This document shows positions 16,542-25,718 of a stretch of 64,000 nt of DNA, piece after piece. The notes beneath the pieces are model-generated. The model worked only from the letters and a program-made list of their open reading frames with translations, was not told the origin of the DNA and ran no database searches. How positions within the stretch are numbered: the first letter of the stretch is position 1; every line of letters begins with the position of its first letter. The translations under genes and the position numbers were made by a program. This DNA comes from Pseudomonas poae (GTDB taxonomy: Bacteria; Pseudomonadota; Gammaproteobacteria; Pseudomonadales; Pseudomonadaceae). The stretch is from contig NZ_JYLI01000025.1 of the NCBI RefSeq assembly GCF_001439785.1, positions 1 to 64,000 on the forward strand. Direction: 5' to 3'.

Positions 16542-17246
16542 ATGCCTGATTCCCACCTCAAAGAATCCGTAGCCACCTTGCACGCCAAGGCTGAATACGA
16601 AAACGCCATCAATCTTTCACAGCATGTGCCTGCAGCCAAGATCATCAGCGAGATGGTGCTGGACGCGTTTCACACCTCCAAGGAAAGCGACCAGATCCGC
16701 GAGTTGCGCGTGGCTATCCGCCAGGCTCATGACGCCTTCGACGATGACAAGGCCTATGACCTGATGGGCCGACTCAAGCAACTCAAGGACGCCGAAGCAG
16801 CCGACAACCTCGCCCTGGAAGACCTGAGCAGCAAGTTCTCGATCAGCCGCATCCTGTCCAGCTTCAAGGACGACCCCGAGTTTCAGGAACTGGTGTACGG
16901 CCTGGCCCTCAAGGTGCTGAACCAGTCGCATCAAGCCATCAGCAATCCGAGCGCCGGCAAGAGCAAGGCCGCACGGACCAAAAAAGACGCTGAAGTGTTC
17001 GTCATCAGCAAGGATGGCGTCAGCGTGACCCTGCCGCTGCGCACGCCGCGTTCCAGGCTCAATGTCGACCGTGAGGCATTCGAATTCCTGGGGTTCAGCT
17101 TCGCAGGTGAAGGCGATGAGGCCGAGCTGGAAGTCCAGAGCTTTGTGGATAATTCAGGCACAGAACAGCCGCTGAACCGCAAGAGCGTGATCACCGCGCT
17201 GCAGCAGCAGACGGCGTTTGCCGGTTACAGCATCGCCCAGCAGTAA
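16542..17246 (+). CDS. hypothetical protein, 234 aa
   Basis: A soluble, charged protein in two parts: a helical N-terminal ~130 residues rich in D/E/K ('RQAHDAFDDDKAYDLMGRL') and a C-terminal part ('VFVISKDGVSVTLPLRTPRS') that looks like beta strands, joined by a Lys/Ala linker. I do not recognise a family. The frame is well supported by codon use and length. A REP-like cluster begins 18 bp after its stop. Confidence 0.65.
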   Translation: MPDSHLKESVATLHAKAEYENAINLSQHVPAAKIISEMVLDAFHTSKESDQIRELRVAIRQAHDAFDDDKAYDLMGRLKQLKDAEAADNLALEDLSSKFSISRILSSFKDDPEFQELVYGLALKVLNQSHQAISNPSAGKSKAARTKKDAEVFVISKDGVSVTLPLRTPRSRLNVDREAFEFLGFSFAGEGDEAELEVQSFVDNSGTEQPLNRKSVITALQQQTAFAGYSIAQQ

Positions 17247-17263
17247 CTATGCGAGGGGATGTC

Positions 17264-17445
17264 GTGGCGAGCGGGCTTGTTGTGGCGAGCGGGCTTGCCC
17301 CGCGTTGGGGTGCGAAGCGCCCCCAATCCAGCAAAACGCGGTGTACCTGATACGCCTCAGCGCCTGGCTTTGGGGCTGCTGCGCAGCCCAACGCAGGACA
17401 AGCCTGCTCGCCACAGGGAATCTGCGCTTAACTGAACGGCATTAG
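17264..17445 (-). repeat. REP-doublet repeat, copy 2, with duplicated head
   Basis: Inverted relative to copy 1. The GTGGCGAGCGGGCTTG head is present twice in tandem (17264 and 17282), spaced 18 bases. The right end continues past CTCGCCACA into a flank containing TTAACTGAACGGCATTAGGG, also found beside copy 3 at 28.6-28.8 kb. Confidence 0.9.
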
Positions 17446-17500
17446 GGCTTGCCACAAGAAGCCCACAGGGATGTGGCTGCCACATTGAGTCTTTGGCATC

Positions 17501-18595
17501 TCAACTGACCCGTTCGACCTGCGCTGCGAATACCTCGCGAAAGCGCGCCATCTCCCGCTTGTTACCCACCGTCACCCGTATCCACTGCGGCCAGTTGCTC
17601 CACACCCGCCCAACCAGCACGTGATGTGCCGCCAGCCGTTCAACCACCTGCTGCGCCGGTTGCTTCACATCGACCATAAAACAATTGCTCTGCGAGGCCG
17701 TGCAGGTGAATCCAAGCCCATTCAGCCAGGCGATGGTCTCATCCCGCGCCTGGGCATTGAGGGCTTTGCGCTGGGGCAGCAGTTTGATGTCTTGCAGACT
17801 GGCCTGCGCGCCCATCAGGCTTGAGCCCGCCGGGACGTTATCGCCGCCAAATATCGCCAGCCGTTCCAGCAGCGCCGGATGACCGACCGCCAGGCCCACC
17901 CGCGCGCCGGCCATGCCGTAGATCTTCGAGAAGGTTCGCAGTACCAGCAGGTCGTCGTGGTCGGTCACCCAGTTCACACAACTGGGGGCATCGCAGAAGT
18001 CGATATAGGCCTCGTCCACCACCAGCACGCTGCCCTTGGGTTTGTTTGCCAGCGCATGCCGGATCGCCTCGATGGGCGTCAGGGTGCCGGTGGGGTTGTT
18101 GGGGTTGCACAGGTACAACATGCCCGCCTGGGGGTCGGCGGCAAGCATGGCGGGTAGGTCGTGGGCATGGTCGGCGTTCAGGCTCACCTCGCACACGGGC
18201 GCGCGCCACGCCTGTGCTGACTGGCGCGGCACTTCGTAGGAGGGTGTCGCCATTACCAGGCCACGCGTGGGGCTGGTAAACGCCAGGACGGCATAGCGCA
18301 GGGCGGCCATGGAGCCGGCAAACACCGCCACCTGCTCTTCGGCGATGCCCTGCTGCTGGGCGAACAGCGCAGCCAGCGCGTACATGTGCGGGTAGGGATA
18401 ACGCCCCGCCGCTGTAATCCCCCGCTGCATCGCATCGCGAGCAGAGGCTGACGGGCCGTAGGGGTTTTCGTTGTAGTTGAGCCGTACAGTGTCAGTCGTT
18501 GCCGGCGCGGGGCTGGCGTGCGCCCAGTTCAAATGCCCCAGCACCGGCAATGCGGCGCCAAAGGCGAGAAGGGAACGACGACTGACGCTAACCAT
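17501..18595 (-). CDS. ptaA: Tat-exported PLP aminotransferase, PtaA-like
   Basis: 364 residues of the histidinol-phosphate aminotransferase (fold type I) family. It carries an N-terminal twin-arginine signal ('VSRRSLLAFGAALPVLG') with cleavage probably near HAS|PAP, so it acts in the periplasm as a folded PLP enzyme. Fold motifs include 'NYNENPYGPS', 'CNPNNPTGT' and the PLP lysine in 'LRTFSKIYGMAGARVG' (~224). A Tat-exported transaminase of this type, PtaA of P. fluorescens, converts the glutamate side chain of pyoverdine to alpha-ketoglutarate. That identity is inferred from the signal and family and not from context, since no pyoverdine genes are here. Confidence 0.75.
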   Translation of the reverse strand: MVSVSRRSLLAFGAALPVLGHLNWAHASPAPATTDTVRLNYNENPYGPSASARDAMQRGITAAGRYPYPHMYALAALFAQQQGIAEEQVAVFAGSMAALRYAVLAFTSPTRGLVMATPSYEVPRQSAQAWRAPVCEVSLNADHAHDLPAMLAADPQAGMLYLCNPNNPTGTLTPIEAIRHALANKPKGSVLVVDEAYIDFCDAPSCVNWVTDHDDLLVLRTFSKIYGMAGARVGLAVGHPALLERLAIFGGDNVPAGSSLMGAQASLQDIKLLPQRKALNAQARDETIAWLNGLGFTCTASQSNCFMVDVKQPAQQVVERLAAHHVLVGRVWSNWPQWIRVTVGNKREMARFREVFAAQVERVS

Positions 18596-18680
18596 GGGGT
18601 CTACTCCTTGTAGGCGAGTGCTGAATGCTCACTGTGTAAGGAAGTATGACGAGAAGCCGGTCGGTGGATTTAACCGCACT

Positions 18681-19376
18681 TCAGCTCGACTGCAACTTGT
18701 GCTTGAGGCTGCCCATGACCGCCGCCTTGTTCTGCAGGTAGTCATTGAGGCCACGCGCGCGCAGGTCGCAGGCGATGCAATTGCCACAGCCGTCGCCGAC
18801 CACGCCGTTGTAACAGGTCAGGGTCTGCTGGCGCACCAGCTCCAGTTGACCCAGGTCATCGGCCAGAGCCCAGGTCTCGGCCTTGTTCAGCCACATCAAC
18901 GGGGTGTCCAGACGCAATGGGTAATCCATGCCCAGCTCAAGCGCCTTGTTCAGCGCCTTGACGAATGCGTCCCGGCAATCGGGATAGCCCGAGAAGTCGG
19001 TTTCGCACACGCCGGTGATCACGGTTTCGGCCTTAACCTGATAGGCGTAGATTGACGCCAATGTCAGGAACAGGATGTTGCGCCCCGGTACAAAGGTACT
19101 CGGCAGGCCAGCGCCTGAGCTCTCGGTGGGCACGGGGATGTTGTCGCGGGTCAGGCTGCTGATGGCCAGCTCATTGAGCAACGAAACGTCCATCACCTTG
19201 TGCACGGTGGCACCCAGCTGTTTGGCCAACCGCTGGGCCACTTCGATTTCGGCAACATGGCGCTGACCGTAATCAAAAGTAATGCAATGCACCTGTTCGT
19301 AACGCGCCAGGGCCTGGATCAGGCAGGTCGTCGAGTCCTGCCCGCCACTGAAGACCAGAACGGCTGTTTTACTCAT
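18681..19376 (-). CDS. queC: 7-cyano-7-deazaguanine synthase
   Basis: 231 residues starting MSKTAVLVFSGGQDSTT, which is the PP-loop ATPase motif. The zinc site near the C-terminus is C-x8-C-x2-C-x2-C (in 'CYNGVVGDGCGNCIACDL'). QueC converts 7-carboxy-7-deazaguanine to preQ0 with ATP and ammonia in queuosine biosynthesis. I chose the ATG at 19376 over an upstream start because the motif begins six residues in. It is separated from cyoE by a terminator, so it is transcribed independently; no other queuosine gene is adjacent. Confidence 0.96.
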   Translation of the reverse strand: MSKTAVLVFSGGQDSTTCLIQALARYEQVHCITFDYGQRHVAEIEVAQRLAKQLGATVHKVMDVSLLNELAISSLTRDNIPVPTESSGAGLPSTFVPGRNILFLTLASIYAYQVKAETVITGVCETDFSGYPDCRDAFVKALNKALELGMDYPLRLDTPLMWLNKAETWALADDLGQLELVRQQTLTCYNGVVGDGCGNCIACDLRARGLNDYLQNKAAVMGSLKHKLQSS

Positions 19377-19426
19377 GCTTTTGTTCCTGCCTGCTTTGAA
19401 GTGGGGAAGAGTGTAAAGGTGGCTCA

Positions 19427-19461
19427 ATAAAAAGCCCCGCGCTTCTTTCGAGGGCGGGGCT
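19427..19461 (-). terminator. rho-independent terminator of the cyo operon
   Basis: Read on the minus strand, AGCCCCGC pairs with GCGGGGCT and is followed by TTTTTATT. It lies 30 bp after the cyoE stop and upstream of queC. Confidence 0.85.
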
Positions 19462-19492
19462 GACTTTGGCTCGAGAGCCAATGCTCGATGAC

Positions 19493-20380
19493 TCAGTGTG
19501 CGTAGGTCAGCAACAGCTCTTTGGGTGCCTGGAAATCCACAGACATCATCACGCTGAGCGCGGTGATGGTGAAGATCGAGAACACGAACAGCTTGCGCGC
19601 CCAGACGGTGTCATCCACCGCCTTGTAGCCGGTCCAGGCCATGTACAGCCAGTACATGCCCATGGCGGCGGCAACGGCGAGGTAGCTCATGCCGGCATAG
19701 CCACTGAAGGTCAACATCAAGGTCGCCACGAGGAAGGCCAGGATGTAGAGCAGGATGTGTTTCTTGGCCACCTGGATGCCACGCTTGACCGGCAGAACCG
19801 GGATCGACGCAGCCAGGTAGTCATTGAAGCGGAAAATCGCGATGGCATAGGAATGCGGCATCTGCCACAGGCTGAACATCACCAGCAGCACCAGCGCGGC
19901 CATGTCGAAGCTATTGGTCACAGCCACATAACCAATCACCGGCGGCATCGCCCCCGACAGACTGCCCACCAGCGTGCCGTGAACCGACTTGCGCTTGAGG
20001 TACAGGCTGTAGAGGCCGACGTAGATGACAAAACCGATCACGGCAAACAGCGCCGCCAGCGGGTTGGCCACTTTGTACAACAACACCACACCGGCAACAC
20101 CCAGGACGGTCGCGAAGATCAGTGCCAGTTTCAGGGAAATGAGCCCCTGCACCAGCACACGATTCTTGGTGCGCTCCATCTTGATGTCGATGTCGCGGTC
20201 GATGCAGTTGTTGAACACGCAACCGGACGCCACAACAAGGGAAGTGCCGATCATTGCCGCCAGGAAGATGGCCAGATCGACATGCCCCTTGGAGGCCAGG
20301 AAGAAGCCGCCTGCCACAGAAAGCACGTTACCGAAAATGATCCCCGGTTTGGTGATTTGGATAAAGTGCTTAAGCGACAT
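19493..20380 (-). CDS. cyoE: protoheme IX farnesyltransferase (heme O synthase)
   Basis: 295 residues, with about eight or nine hydrophobic segments. The prenyl-binding motif 'NCIDRDIDIKMERTKNR' and a second acidic region mark the UbiA superfamily; the MSLKHFIQITKPGIIFGN opening is CyoE-like. It attaches a farnesyl chain to haem B to give the haem O required by the bo3 oxidase. It is the last gene of cyoABCDE, 11 bp after cyoD, and is followed by a terminator. Confidence 0.97.
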   Translation of the reverse strand: MSLKHFIQITKPGIIFGNVLSVAGGFFLASKGHVDLAIFLAAMIGTSLVVASGCVFNNCIDRDIDIKMERTKNRVLVQGLISLKLALIFATVLGVAGVVLLYKVANPLAALFAVIGFVIYVGLYSLYLKRKSVHGTLVGSLSGAMPPVIGYVAVTNSFDMAALVLLVMFSLWQMPHSYAIAIFRFNDYLAASIPVLPVKRGIQVAKKHILLYILAFLVATLMLTFSGYAGMSYLAVAAAMGMYWLYMAWTGYKAVDDTVWARKLFVFSIFTITALSVMMSVDFQAPKELLLTYAH

Positions 20381-20391
20381 CGGGTCTTACC

Positions 20392-20727
20392 TCACTTCGC
20401 CATCATGTAGGTGTGGATGCTGAACATGATCCACAGCGACAGACCAACCAGCAGAACAATCACAAGACCTGCGAACACGAACGCAATCACGTTCTCGCGC
20501 TGGGCTTCGGAGCGGTCCAGGTGCAGGAAGTACACCAGGTGCACCAGCACCTGGATCACTGCGAATGCCAGCACGATCATCAGGGTGATCGACTTCGGCA
20601 AGGTCGGGTACATCACCAGGCCGAACGGGATCAGGGTGAGGATGACCGACAGGATGAAGCCGATAGCGTAAGACTTTACGCTGCCGTGGCTCGCATCATG
20701 GCTGTCATGGGAGTGTGCATTAGCCAT
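20392..20727 (-). CDS. cyoD: cytochrome bo3 ubiquinol oxidase subunit IV
   Basis: 111 residues with three membrane helices and a His/Asp-rich N-terminus (MANAHSHDSHDASHGSVK). It is the small subunit needed for assembly of the CuB centre of subunit I. Its ATG overlaps the cyoC stop by one base, so translation is coupled. Confidence 0.96.
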   Translation of the reverse strand: MANAHSHDSHDASHGSVKSYAIGFILSVILTLIPFGLVMYPTLPKSITLMIVLAFAVIQVLVHLVYFLHLDRSEAQRENVIAFVFAGLVIVLLVGLSLWIMFSIHTYMMAK

Positions 20728-21350
20728 TACAGAGTCCCCATCAAGTAGACGACGGTGAATACGCAGATCCAGACCACGTCCAGGAAGTGCCAGAACAGGC
20801 TCAGGCAGCTCAGGCGGGTCTTGTTGGTGTTGGTCAGGCCGTGTTTATTGACCTGATACATCATCACCGCCATCCACAGCAGGCCTGCCGATACGTGCAG
20901 ACCGTGGGTGCCTACCAGCGTGAAGAACGCGGACAGGAAGCCGGAACGGTGCGGGCCGTAGCCTTCGGAGATCAGCAGGTGGAACTCGTTGATCTCCATG
21001 CCGATGAAGCCCAGGCCGAACAGGAAGGTCAGCGCCAGCCAGCTCAGCACGCCCTTCTTGTTGCCTTTGTAGAAGGCCAGCATGGCGAAGCCGTAGGTGA
21101 TCGAACTGAACAACAGCAAGGCGGTTTCGCCGAGCACGTAAGGCAGTTCGAAGATGTCGTGGCCCGACGGGCCACCCGCTACGTTGTTTACCAGTACCGC
21201 GTACACCGCGAAGATCGACGCAAACAAAATGCAGTCGGTCATCAGGTAGAGCCAGAAACCGAAGACGGTTATCGGGCCGGTGTCGTGGTGGTCGTGGTGC
21301 CCATGGTCATCGACATGGGCGTGTCCAGCATTGGTCGCTAAGTTCGACAT
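20727..21350 (-). CDS. cyoC: cytochrome bo3 ubiquinol oxidase subunit III
   Basis: 207 residues with five membrane helices after a His-rich N-terminus ('HAHVDDHGHHDHHDTG'). The conserved subunit III core includes 'EINEFHLL' and 'GTHGLHVSAGLLWM'. It stabilises the oxidase complex in the inner membrane. It starts 3 bp after cyoB. Confidence 0.97.
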   Translation of the reverse strand: MSNLATNAGHAHVDDHGHHDHHDTGPITVFGFWLYLMTDCILFASIFAVYAVLVNNVAGGPSGHDIFELPYVLGETALLLFSSITYGFAMLAFYKGNKKGVLSWLALTFLFGLGFIGMEINEFHLLISEGYGPHRSGFLSAFFTLVGTHGLHVSAGLLWMAVMMYQVNKHGLTNTNKTRLSCLSLFWHFLDVVWICVFTVVYLMGTL

Positions 21351-21353
21351 GGT

Positions 21354-23372
21354 TTAAACCTGTTCCAACGGGGTTTCAACACGGTTGGCCGGAATCTTCT
21401 TCTCGGCTACCAGGCGAGCGTGCTGCTCGGCTTCGATGCGTTCGATGGTTTCCACCGGCACCATGTAGCCTTGATCGTCACGTGCAGCATGGACGATGAA
21501 GTAACCGATAGTGCCCACCAGGCCCACGATTGCCAGCCACCAGATGTGCCAGATCATCGCGAAACCGAACACGGTCAACAGCGCGCCCATCACCACGCCA
21601 GTGGCGGTGTTGTTCGGCATGTGGATCGGTTCGTAGTGCGCAGGTTTCTGGTACGCAGTACCGTCTTCCTTGGCTTCGGTGAACGCATCGATGGTGTTCG
21701 CAGTCGGGATCACGGCGAAGTTGTAGAACGGTGGTGGCGACGAGGTCGACCATTCCAGGGTGTGGCCATTCCACGGGTCGCCGGACTCGCACAGGTTCTG
21801 CTTGCGATCACGCACGCTGACATACAGCTGGATCAACTGGCAGGCGATACCCGCCGCGATCATCAACGCACCGAACATGGCGACGTACAGGTACGGCACC
21901 CACTCAGGGTTGGTGGTGGCGTTCAGACGACGGGTCATGCCCATGAAGCCCAGTGCATAGAGCGGCATGAACGCGACGAAGAAGCCCGAGATCCACAGCC
22001 AGAATGCAGCCTTGCCCCAGCCTTCGTGCAGCTTGAAGCCGAACGCTTTCGGGAAGTAGAAGCTGAAACCTGCGATGTAGCCGAATACCGCACCACCGAT
22101 GATCACGTTGTGGAAGTGAGCGATCACGAACAGGCTGTTGTGCAGCACGAAGTCAGCACCCGGGATGGCCAGCAGTACGCCGGTCATGCCGCCGATGGCG
22201 AAGGTCACCATGAAGCCCAGGGTCCACAGGACCTGGCTGGTCATGCGCAGACGACCGTGGTAGATGGTGAACAGCCAGTTGAACAGCTTCACCCCCGTCG
22301 GGATGGAAATCAGCATCGTCGCCAGGCCGAAGAAGGCGTTGACGCTGGCCCCCGAACCCATGGTGAAGAAGTGGTGCAGCCAGACCATGAAGCCCAGTAC
22401 CGAGATCGCGCCCGATGCGTAGACCATCGAGTGGTGACCGAACAGGCGCTTGCCGGTGAAGGTCGAGATCACTTCGGAGAAGATACCGAACGCTGGCAGG
22501 ATCAGGATGTACACCTCAGGGTGACCCCATGCCCAGAACAGGTTCACGTACATCATCGGATTGCCACCAAGTTCATTGGTGAAAATGTGGAAATCCAGGT
22601 AACGGTCAAGCGACAGCAGCGCCATGGTAGCGGCCAGGATCGGGAACGACGCCACGATCAGCACGTTTGCCCAGGTACAGGTCCAGGTGAAGATCGGCAT
22701 GTCCATCAGTTTCATGCCTGGGGCGCGCATCTTCAGGACGGTGGCCAGGAAGTTGACCCCCGTCAATGTCGTCCCGAGTCCCGATAACTGCAGGGCCCAG
22801 ATGTAGTAATCCACCCCCACGCCCGGACTGTATTGCAGGCCCGACAATGGCGGGTAGGCAACCCAACCGGTCTTGGCGAATTCGCCGACGCCCAGGGACA
22901 GGTTGATCAGCACCACGCCGGATACCAGCAGCCAGAAGCTCAGGGAGTTCAGGAACGGGTAGGCAACGTCACGCGCACCGATCTGCAGCGGCAAGGCAAG
23001 GTTCATCAGGCCGGTGAAGAAAGGCATCGCCATGAAGATGATCATGATCACGCCGTGAGCGGTGAAGATCTGGTCATAGTGTTCAGGCGGTAGGTAGCCC
23101 GGCGAACCCTCGGTGGCCATGGCCAACTGGGTACGCATCATGATGGCGTCGGCAAAGCCGCGCAGCAGCATGACCATGGCCACGATGACGTACATGACAC
23201 CGATTTTCTTGTGGTCGACGGAGGTCAACCACTCGGTCCACAGGTAGGTCCACTTCTTGAAGTAGGTGATTGCCGCAAACAGTGCCAGACCACCCAGCGC
23301 GACCATGGCGATGGTAATCATCACAATCGGCTCGTGGAATGGGACCGCGTCCCAACTTAATTTACCAAACAT
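21354..23372 (-). CDS. cyoB: cytochrome bo3 ubiquinol oxidase subunit I
   Basis: 672 residues, the usual size for CyoB (~660), with about 15 membrane helices. Catalytic ligands of the haem-copper family are present: 'GHPEVYILILPAFG' holds the His-Tyr CuB pair, 'MVWLHHFFTMG' the two further CuB histidines, and 'IAHFHNVIIGG' the His ligands of the two haems. It reduces oxygen to water and pumps protons using ubiquinol. It begins 3 bp after cyoA. Confidence 0.98.
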   Translation of the reverse strand: MFGKLSWDAVPFHEPIVMITIAMVALGGLALFAAITYFKKWTYLWTEWLTSVDHKKIGVMYVIVAMVMLLRGFADAIMMRTQLAMATEGSPGYLPPEHYDQIFTAHGVIMIIFMAMPFFTGLMNLALPLQIGARDVAYPFLNSLSFWLLVSGVVLINLSLGVGEFAKTGWVAYPPLSGLQYSPGVGVDYYIWALQLSGLGTTLTGVNFLATVLKMRAPGMKLMDMPIFTWTCTWANVLIVASFPILAATMALLSLDRYLDFHIFTNELGGNPMMYVNLFWAWGHPEVYILILPAFGIFSEVISTFTGKRLFGHHSMVYASGAISVLGFMVWLHHFFTMGSGASVNAFFGLATMLISIPTGVKLFNWLFTIYHGRLRMTSQVLWTLGFMVTFAIGGMTGVLLAIPGADFVLHNSLFVIAHFHNVIIGGAVFGYIAGFSFYFPKAFGFKLHEGWGKAAFWLWISGFFVAFMPLYALGFMGMTRRLNATTNPEWVPYLYVAMFGALMIAAGIACQLIQLYVSVRDRKQNLCESGDPWNGHTLEWSTSSPPPFYNFAVIPTANTIDAFTEAKEDGTAYQKPAHYEPIHMPNNTATGVVMGALLTVFGFAMIWHIWWLAIVGLVGTIGYFIVHAARDDQGYMVPVETIERIEAEQHARLVAEKKIPANRVETPLEQV

Positions 23373-23375
23373 CGT

Positions 23376-24317
23376 TTACTCCTCTGCCCCAGCAGTTGAA
23401 TTCGAGCCCGTGTCAGAACCTTCAGCCGCGGCCACTTCTTTCTTCTCGTGCTTGACCGGCTTGCCTGGTTTCATGCCTTCGTACTTGTCGACGATTTTCT
23501 GAAACAGGTTCGGCTCGTACGAGGAGTACAGGGCGACAGGGTTGTTCTGGCTTGGTTTGGTCAGGGCGTCGTATTCAGCTTGATCAAGCTGTTTAGGTGC
23601 GGCCTTGACTTCGGCGACCCAGGCGTTGAAGTCTTCCTGGCTTGTCGAGATCGCTTTGAATTTCATGCCGGTGAAGCCAGCGCCGCTGTAGTTGGCGGAG
23701 ATGCCTTCCATTTCAGCTTTCTGGTTGGCGATCAGGTGCAGCTTGGTCTGCATGCCTGCCATCGCGTAGATCTGGCCGCCCAGGGCTGGGATGAAGAACG
23801 AGTTCATCACGGCGTCGGAGGTGATCTTGAAGTTCAGCGGAGTGTGTTCCGGGAACCGGATCTGGTTCACGGTGGCGATACCCAGGTCCGGGTAGATGAA
23901 CAGCCACTTCCAGTCCAGCGCAACCACTTCGATGTTGATCGGCTTGACGTCCGATTCCAGCGGGCGGTAAGGGTCCAGTGCGTGGGTGGACTTGTAGGTC
24001 ACATAACCCAGGGCAACGATGATGAGGATCGGGACCAGCCACACCGCGATTTCAATCTTGGTGGAGTGCGACCACTTCGGCGCGTAGGTCGCGCTGGTGT
24101 TGGACGCGCGGTATTTCCAGGCGAAGGCGAAGGTCATGATGATCACAGGAACCACGACCAGCAGCATCAGCAGGGTGGCGGTGATGATCAGGTTTCGTTC
24201 ATCCAGACCGACCTGTCCTTTTGGGTCGAGCAAGGTCCACTTGCAGCCTCCCAGCATTAACAGCATGCCAAGCAGCGGCAAAAAGCCTAGTAATCGGGGG
24301 TACCTGTTTTTACTCAT
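23376..24317 (-). CDS. cyoA: cytochrome bo3 ubiquinol oxidase subunit II (lipoprotein)
   Basis: 313 residues from the ATG at 24317 (MSKNRYPRLLGFLPLLG), preceded by GAGGT; the longer frame to 24371 is rejected. A lipobox 'MLGGC' at about residue 25 predicts a lipid-anchored N-terminus, followed by two membrane helices (~42-65 and ~88-108) and the periplasmic cupredoxin-fold domain, which lacks the CuA cysteines, as in all quinol oxidases. First gene of the operon; the C-terminus has a Lys/Glu/Ser-rich tail. Confidence 0.97.
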   Translation of the reverse strand: MSKNRYPRLLGFLPLLGMLLMLGGCKWTLLDPKGQVGLDERNLIITATLLMLLVVVPVIIMTFAFAWKYRASNTSATYAPKWSHSTKIEIAVWLVPILIIVALGYVTYKSTHALDPYRPLESDVKPINIEVVALDWKWLFIYPDLGIATVNQIRFPEHTPLNFKITSDAVMNSFFIPALGGQIYAMAGMQTKLHLIANQKAEMEGISANYSGAGFTGMKFKAISTSQEDFNAWVAEVKAAPKQLDQAEYDALTKPSQNNPVALYSSYEPNLFQKIVDKYEGMKPGKPVKHEKKEVAAAEGSDTGSNSTAGAEE

Positions 24318-25108
24318 CTCACGACCTCTAAAGCAGCTTGCGCAATGCAGTTGGGTTTTGATCGCCAACACTTCACCCTGCCAAGGGTTGGCATTTCTCT
24401 TCGATTGAATAAGAGCCTGCCCGCCACACCAAAAAAACTGTACGTTTCACTGACCTGCGGCGCGTTCTTATTCGATTTCGTGGTTAAAGGCCTTGTTACA
24501 GGCCAATTCCATTTGGTGCGGATAGTTGAAAGGCTGCCGGAACCTGGGTCGCACAGAGCCATCCATCGCTCCCGACCCCTGCGATGCTCAAATATTGCAC
24601 AGCATCGGACACTCAGTGCCGGGGATTGTAGTTAGCTGGCGATGTATAAACCATGTCTGATAAAGAAATAATTTTTATCGATTACAGCAATAATTCTTTA
24701 CCGACGGGGCCGGGAAGCGCGATCTTATTGCGGTCAATTCTCAATAAAGCCCACAAAAAAAGCCCGGCCATTCATCCATTCAGGTCATCCCTTACAGGTT
24801 GTAAGGGCATGTTCAGGCCGTCGAAGTCCCCATAAAACAAGGCATTGGGACACCCCTCAAGGACTGCCAACGTGACCTGTCAAAGGTCCGATTCAAGTGC
24901 TGAACTGACAGCACAAACTGACCGATTGGTGCAAATTTACAAGCCAAAACCGCCGCCCGAAAAGGGTGTGTGACAGCGTCCGTGTGACAACATGTCGCAC
25001 GCTGCGCACACCCTTTATCGGCTTTCGTCACGGCCCTTTCACATTTGCCGACGCACGAAAAAGCCCCGGTCCCTCTCTCAAAGGCGCCGGGGCTTTTCAT
25101 TGTAAGGC
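24318..25108. other. long intergenic region upstream of cyoA
   Basis: About 790 bp without a convincing gene. It holds the cyo promoter region, an AT-rich segment at ~24640-24710, a perfect inverted repeat CCCTTACA-GGT-TGTAAGGG at 24789-24807, a looser dyad GTGTGAC-N5-GTCGCAC near 24980-25000, and the dsbB terminator at 25058-25097. A 60-codon frame at 24653 on the + strand has no ribosome-binding site or coding character. Confidence 0.6.
25058..25097 (-). terminator. rho-independent terminator after dsbB
   Basis: AAAAGCCCCGG and CCGGGGCTTTT form an 11-base inverted repeat with T-runs on both strands. It lies just after the dsbB stop and can work in both directions. Confidence 0.85.
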
Positions 25109-25615
25109 TCAGCCCGTGCGTTGGCGATTGCGATATATGCCCAGCGGCACCAGGATCACCGTCAGCACAAACGCCACCAGCGCCCATTGCGCCAGCGACA
25201 GGCCCAGTACCGGCGGGTAAGGGGTGCTGCAAAAGCCATCGACCTGGAAGCCCAGCGGAAACACCTTGGCCAGCGGCAAGTCATCAACGATCGGCTGCAA
25301 CACATCGACACCGCAGCTGACCTGGGGAAAGAACTGGGTGTACACGTGATGCCCCGCCGCAGCCACCCCACCGAGCGCGCTGAGGATCACCAGCCCTTCG
25401 AACAGGGTGACGGCGCCCTTGGTGCGCATGGCGGCGCCGATGAGCGCGAAGATCGCGATCAACAGCAAGGCGTAGCGTTGCAGGATGCACAGCGGGCATG
25501 GCGCCTCGCCCAATACCACCTGCATGTACAACGCACCGCCGATCAGCGCCAGGCAGATGATGCCCAGCAACACCAGAAAGCGCCGCTCTCTGCCTAAACG
25601 CAATTCGTCACTCAT
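25109..25615 (-). CDS. dsbB: disulfide bond formation protein B
   Basis: 168 residues with four membrane helices. The first redox pair is C40 and C43 in 'APCPLCILQRYALL', which also holds the conserved QRY involved in quinone binding. The second pair lies in the second periplasmic loop ('FFPQVSCG' and 'VDGFCST'). DsbB re-oxidises periplasmic DsbA and passes electrons to ubiquinone. I chose the ATG at 25615; the upstream in-frame extension is unlike the family. No dsbA is adjacent. Confidence 0.95.
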   Translation of the reverse strand: MSDELRLGRERRFLVLLGIICLALIGGALYMQVVLGEAPCPLCILQRYALLLIAIFALIGAAMRTKGAVTLFEGLVILSALGGVAAAGHHVYTQFFPQVSCGVDVLQPIVDDLPLAKVFPLGFQVDGFCSTPYPPVLGLSLAQWALVAFVLTVILVPLGIYRNRQRTG

Positions 25616-25718
25616 CCCCGTATTCCTTTGTCTGGTTGTGCCAATGGGCGCAAGTTTACACACAGAGCATGGTTTAAACAGAGGGGGGTTAACGGGGGAT
25701 TAATCCGTTGGATCGGCG

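Noticed and set aside
21420..22787. A 455-codon + strand open frame
   Set aside because: Antisense to cyoB, whose haem and copper ligands are intact.
24653..24835. A 60-codon + strand frame in the cyo upstream region
   Set aside because: No ribosome-binding site, no coding character in its second half, and not supported by any family resemblance.
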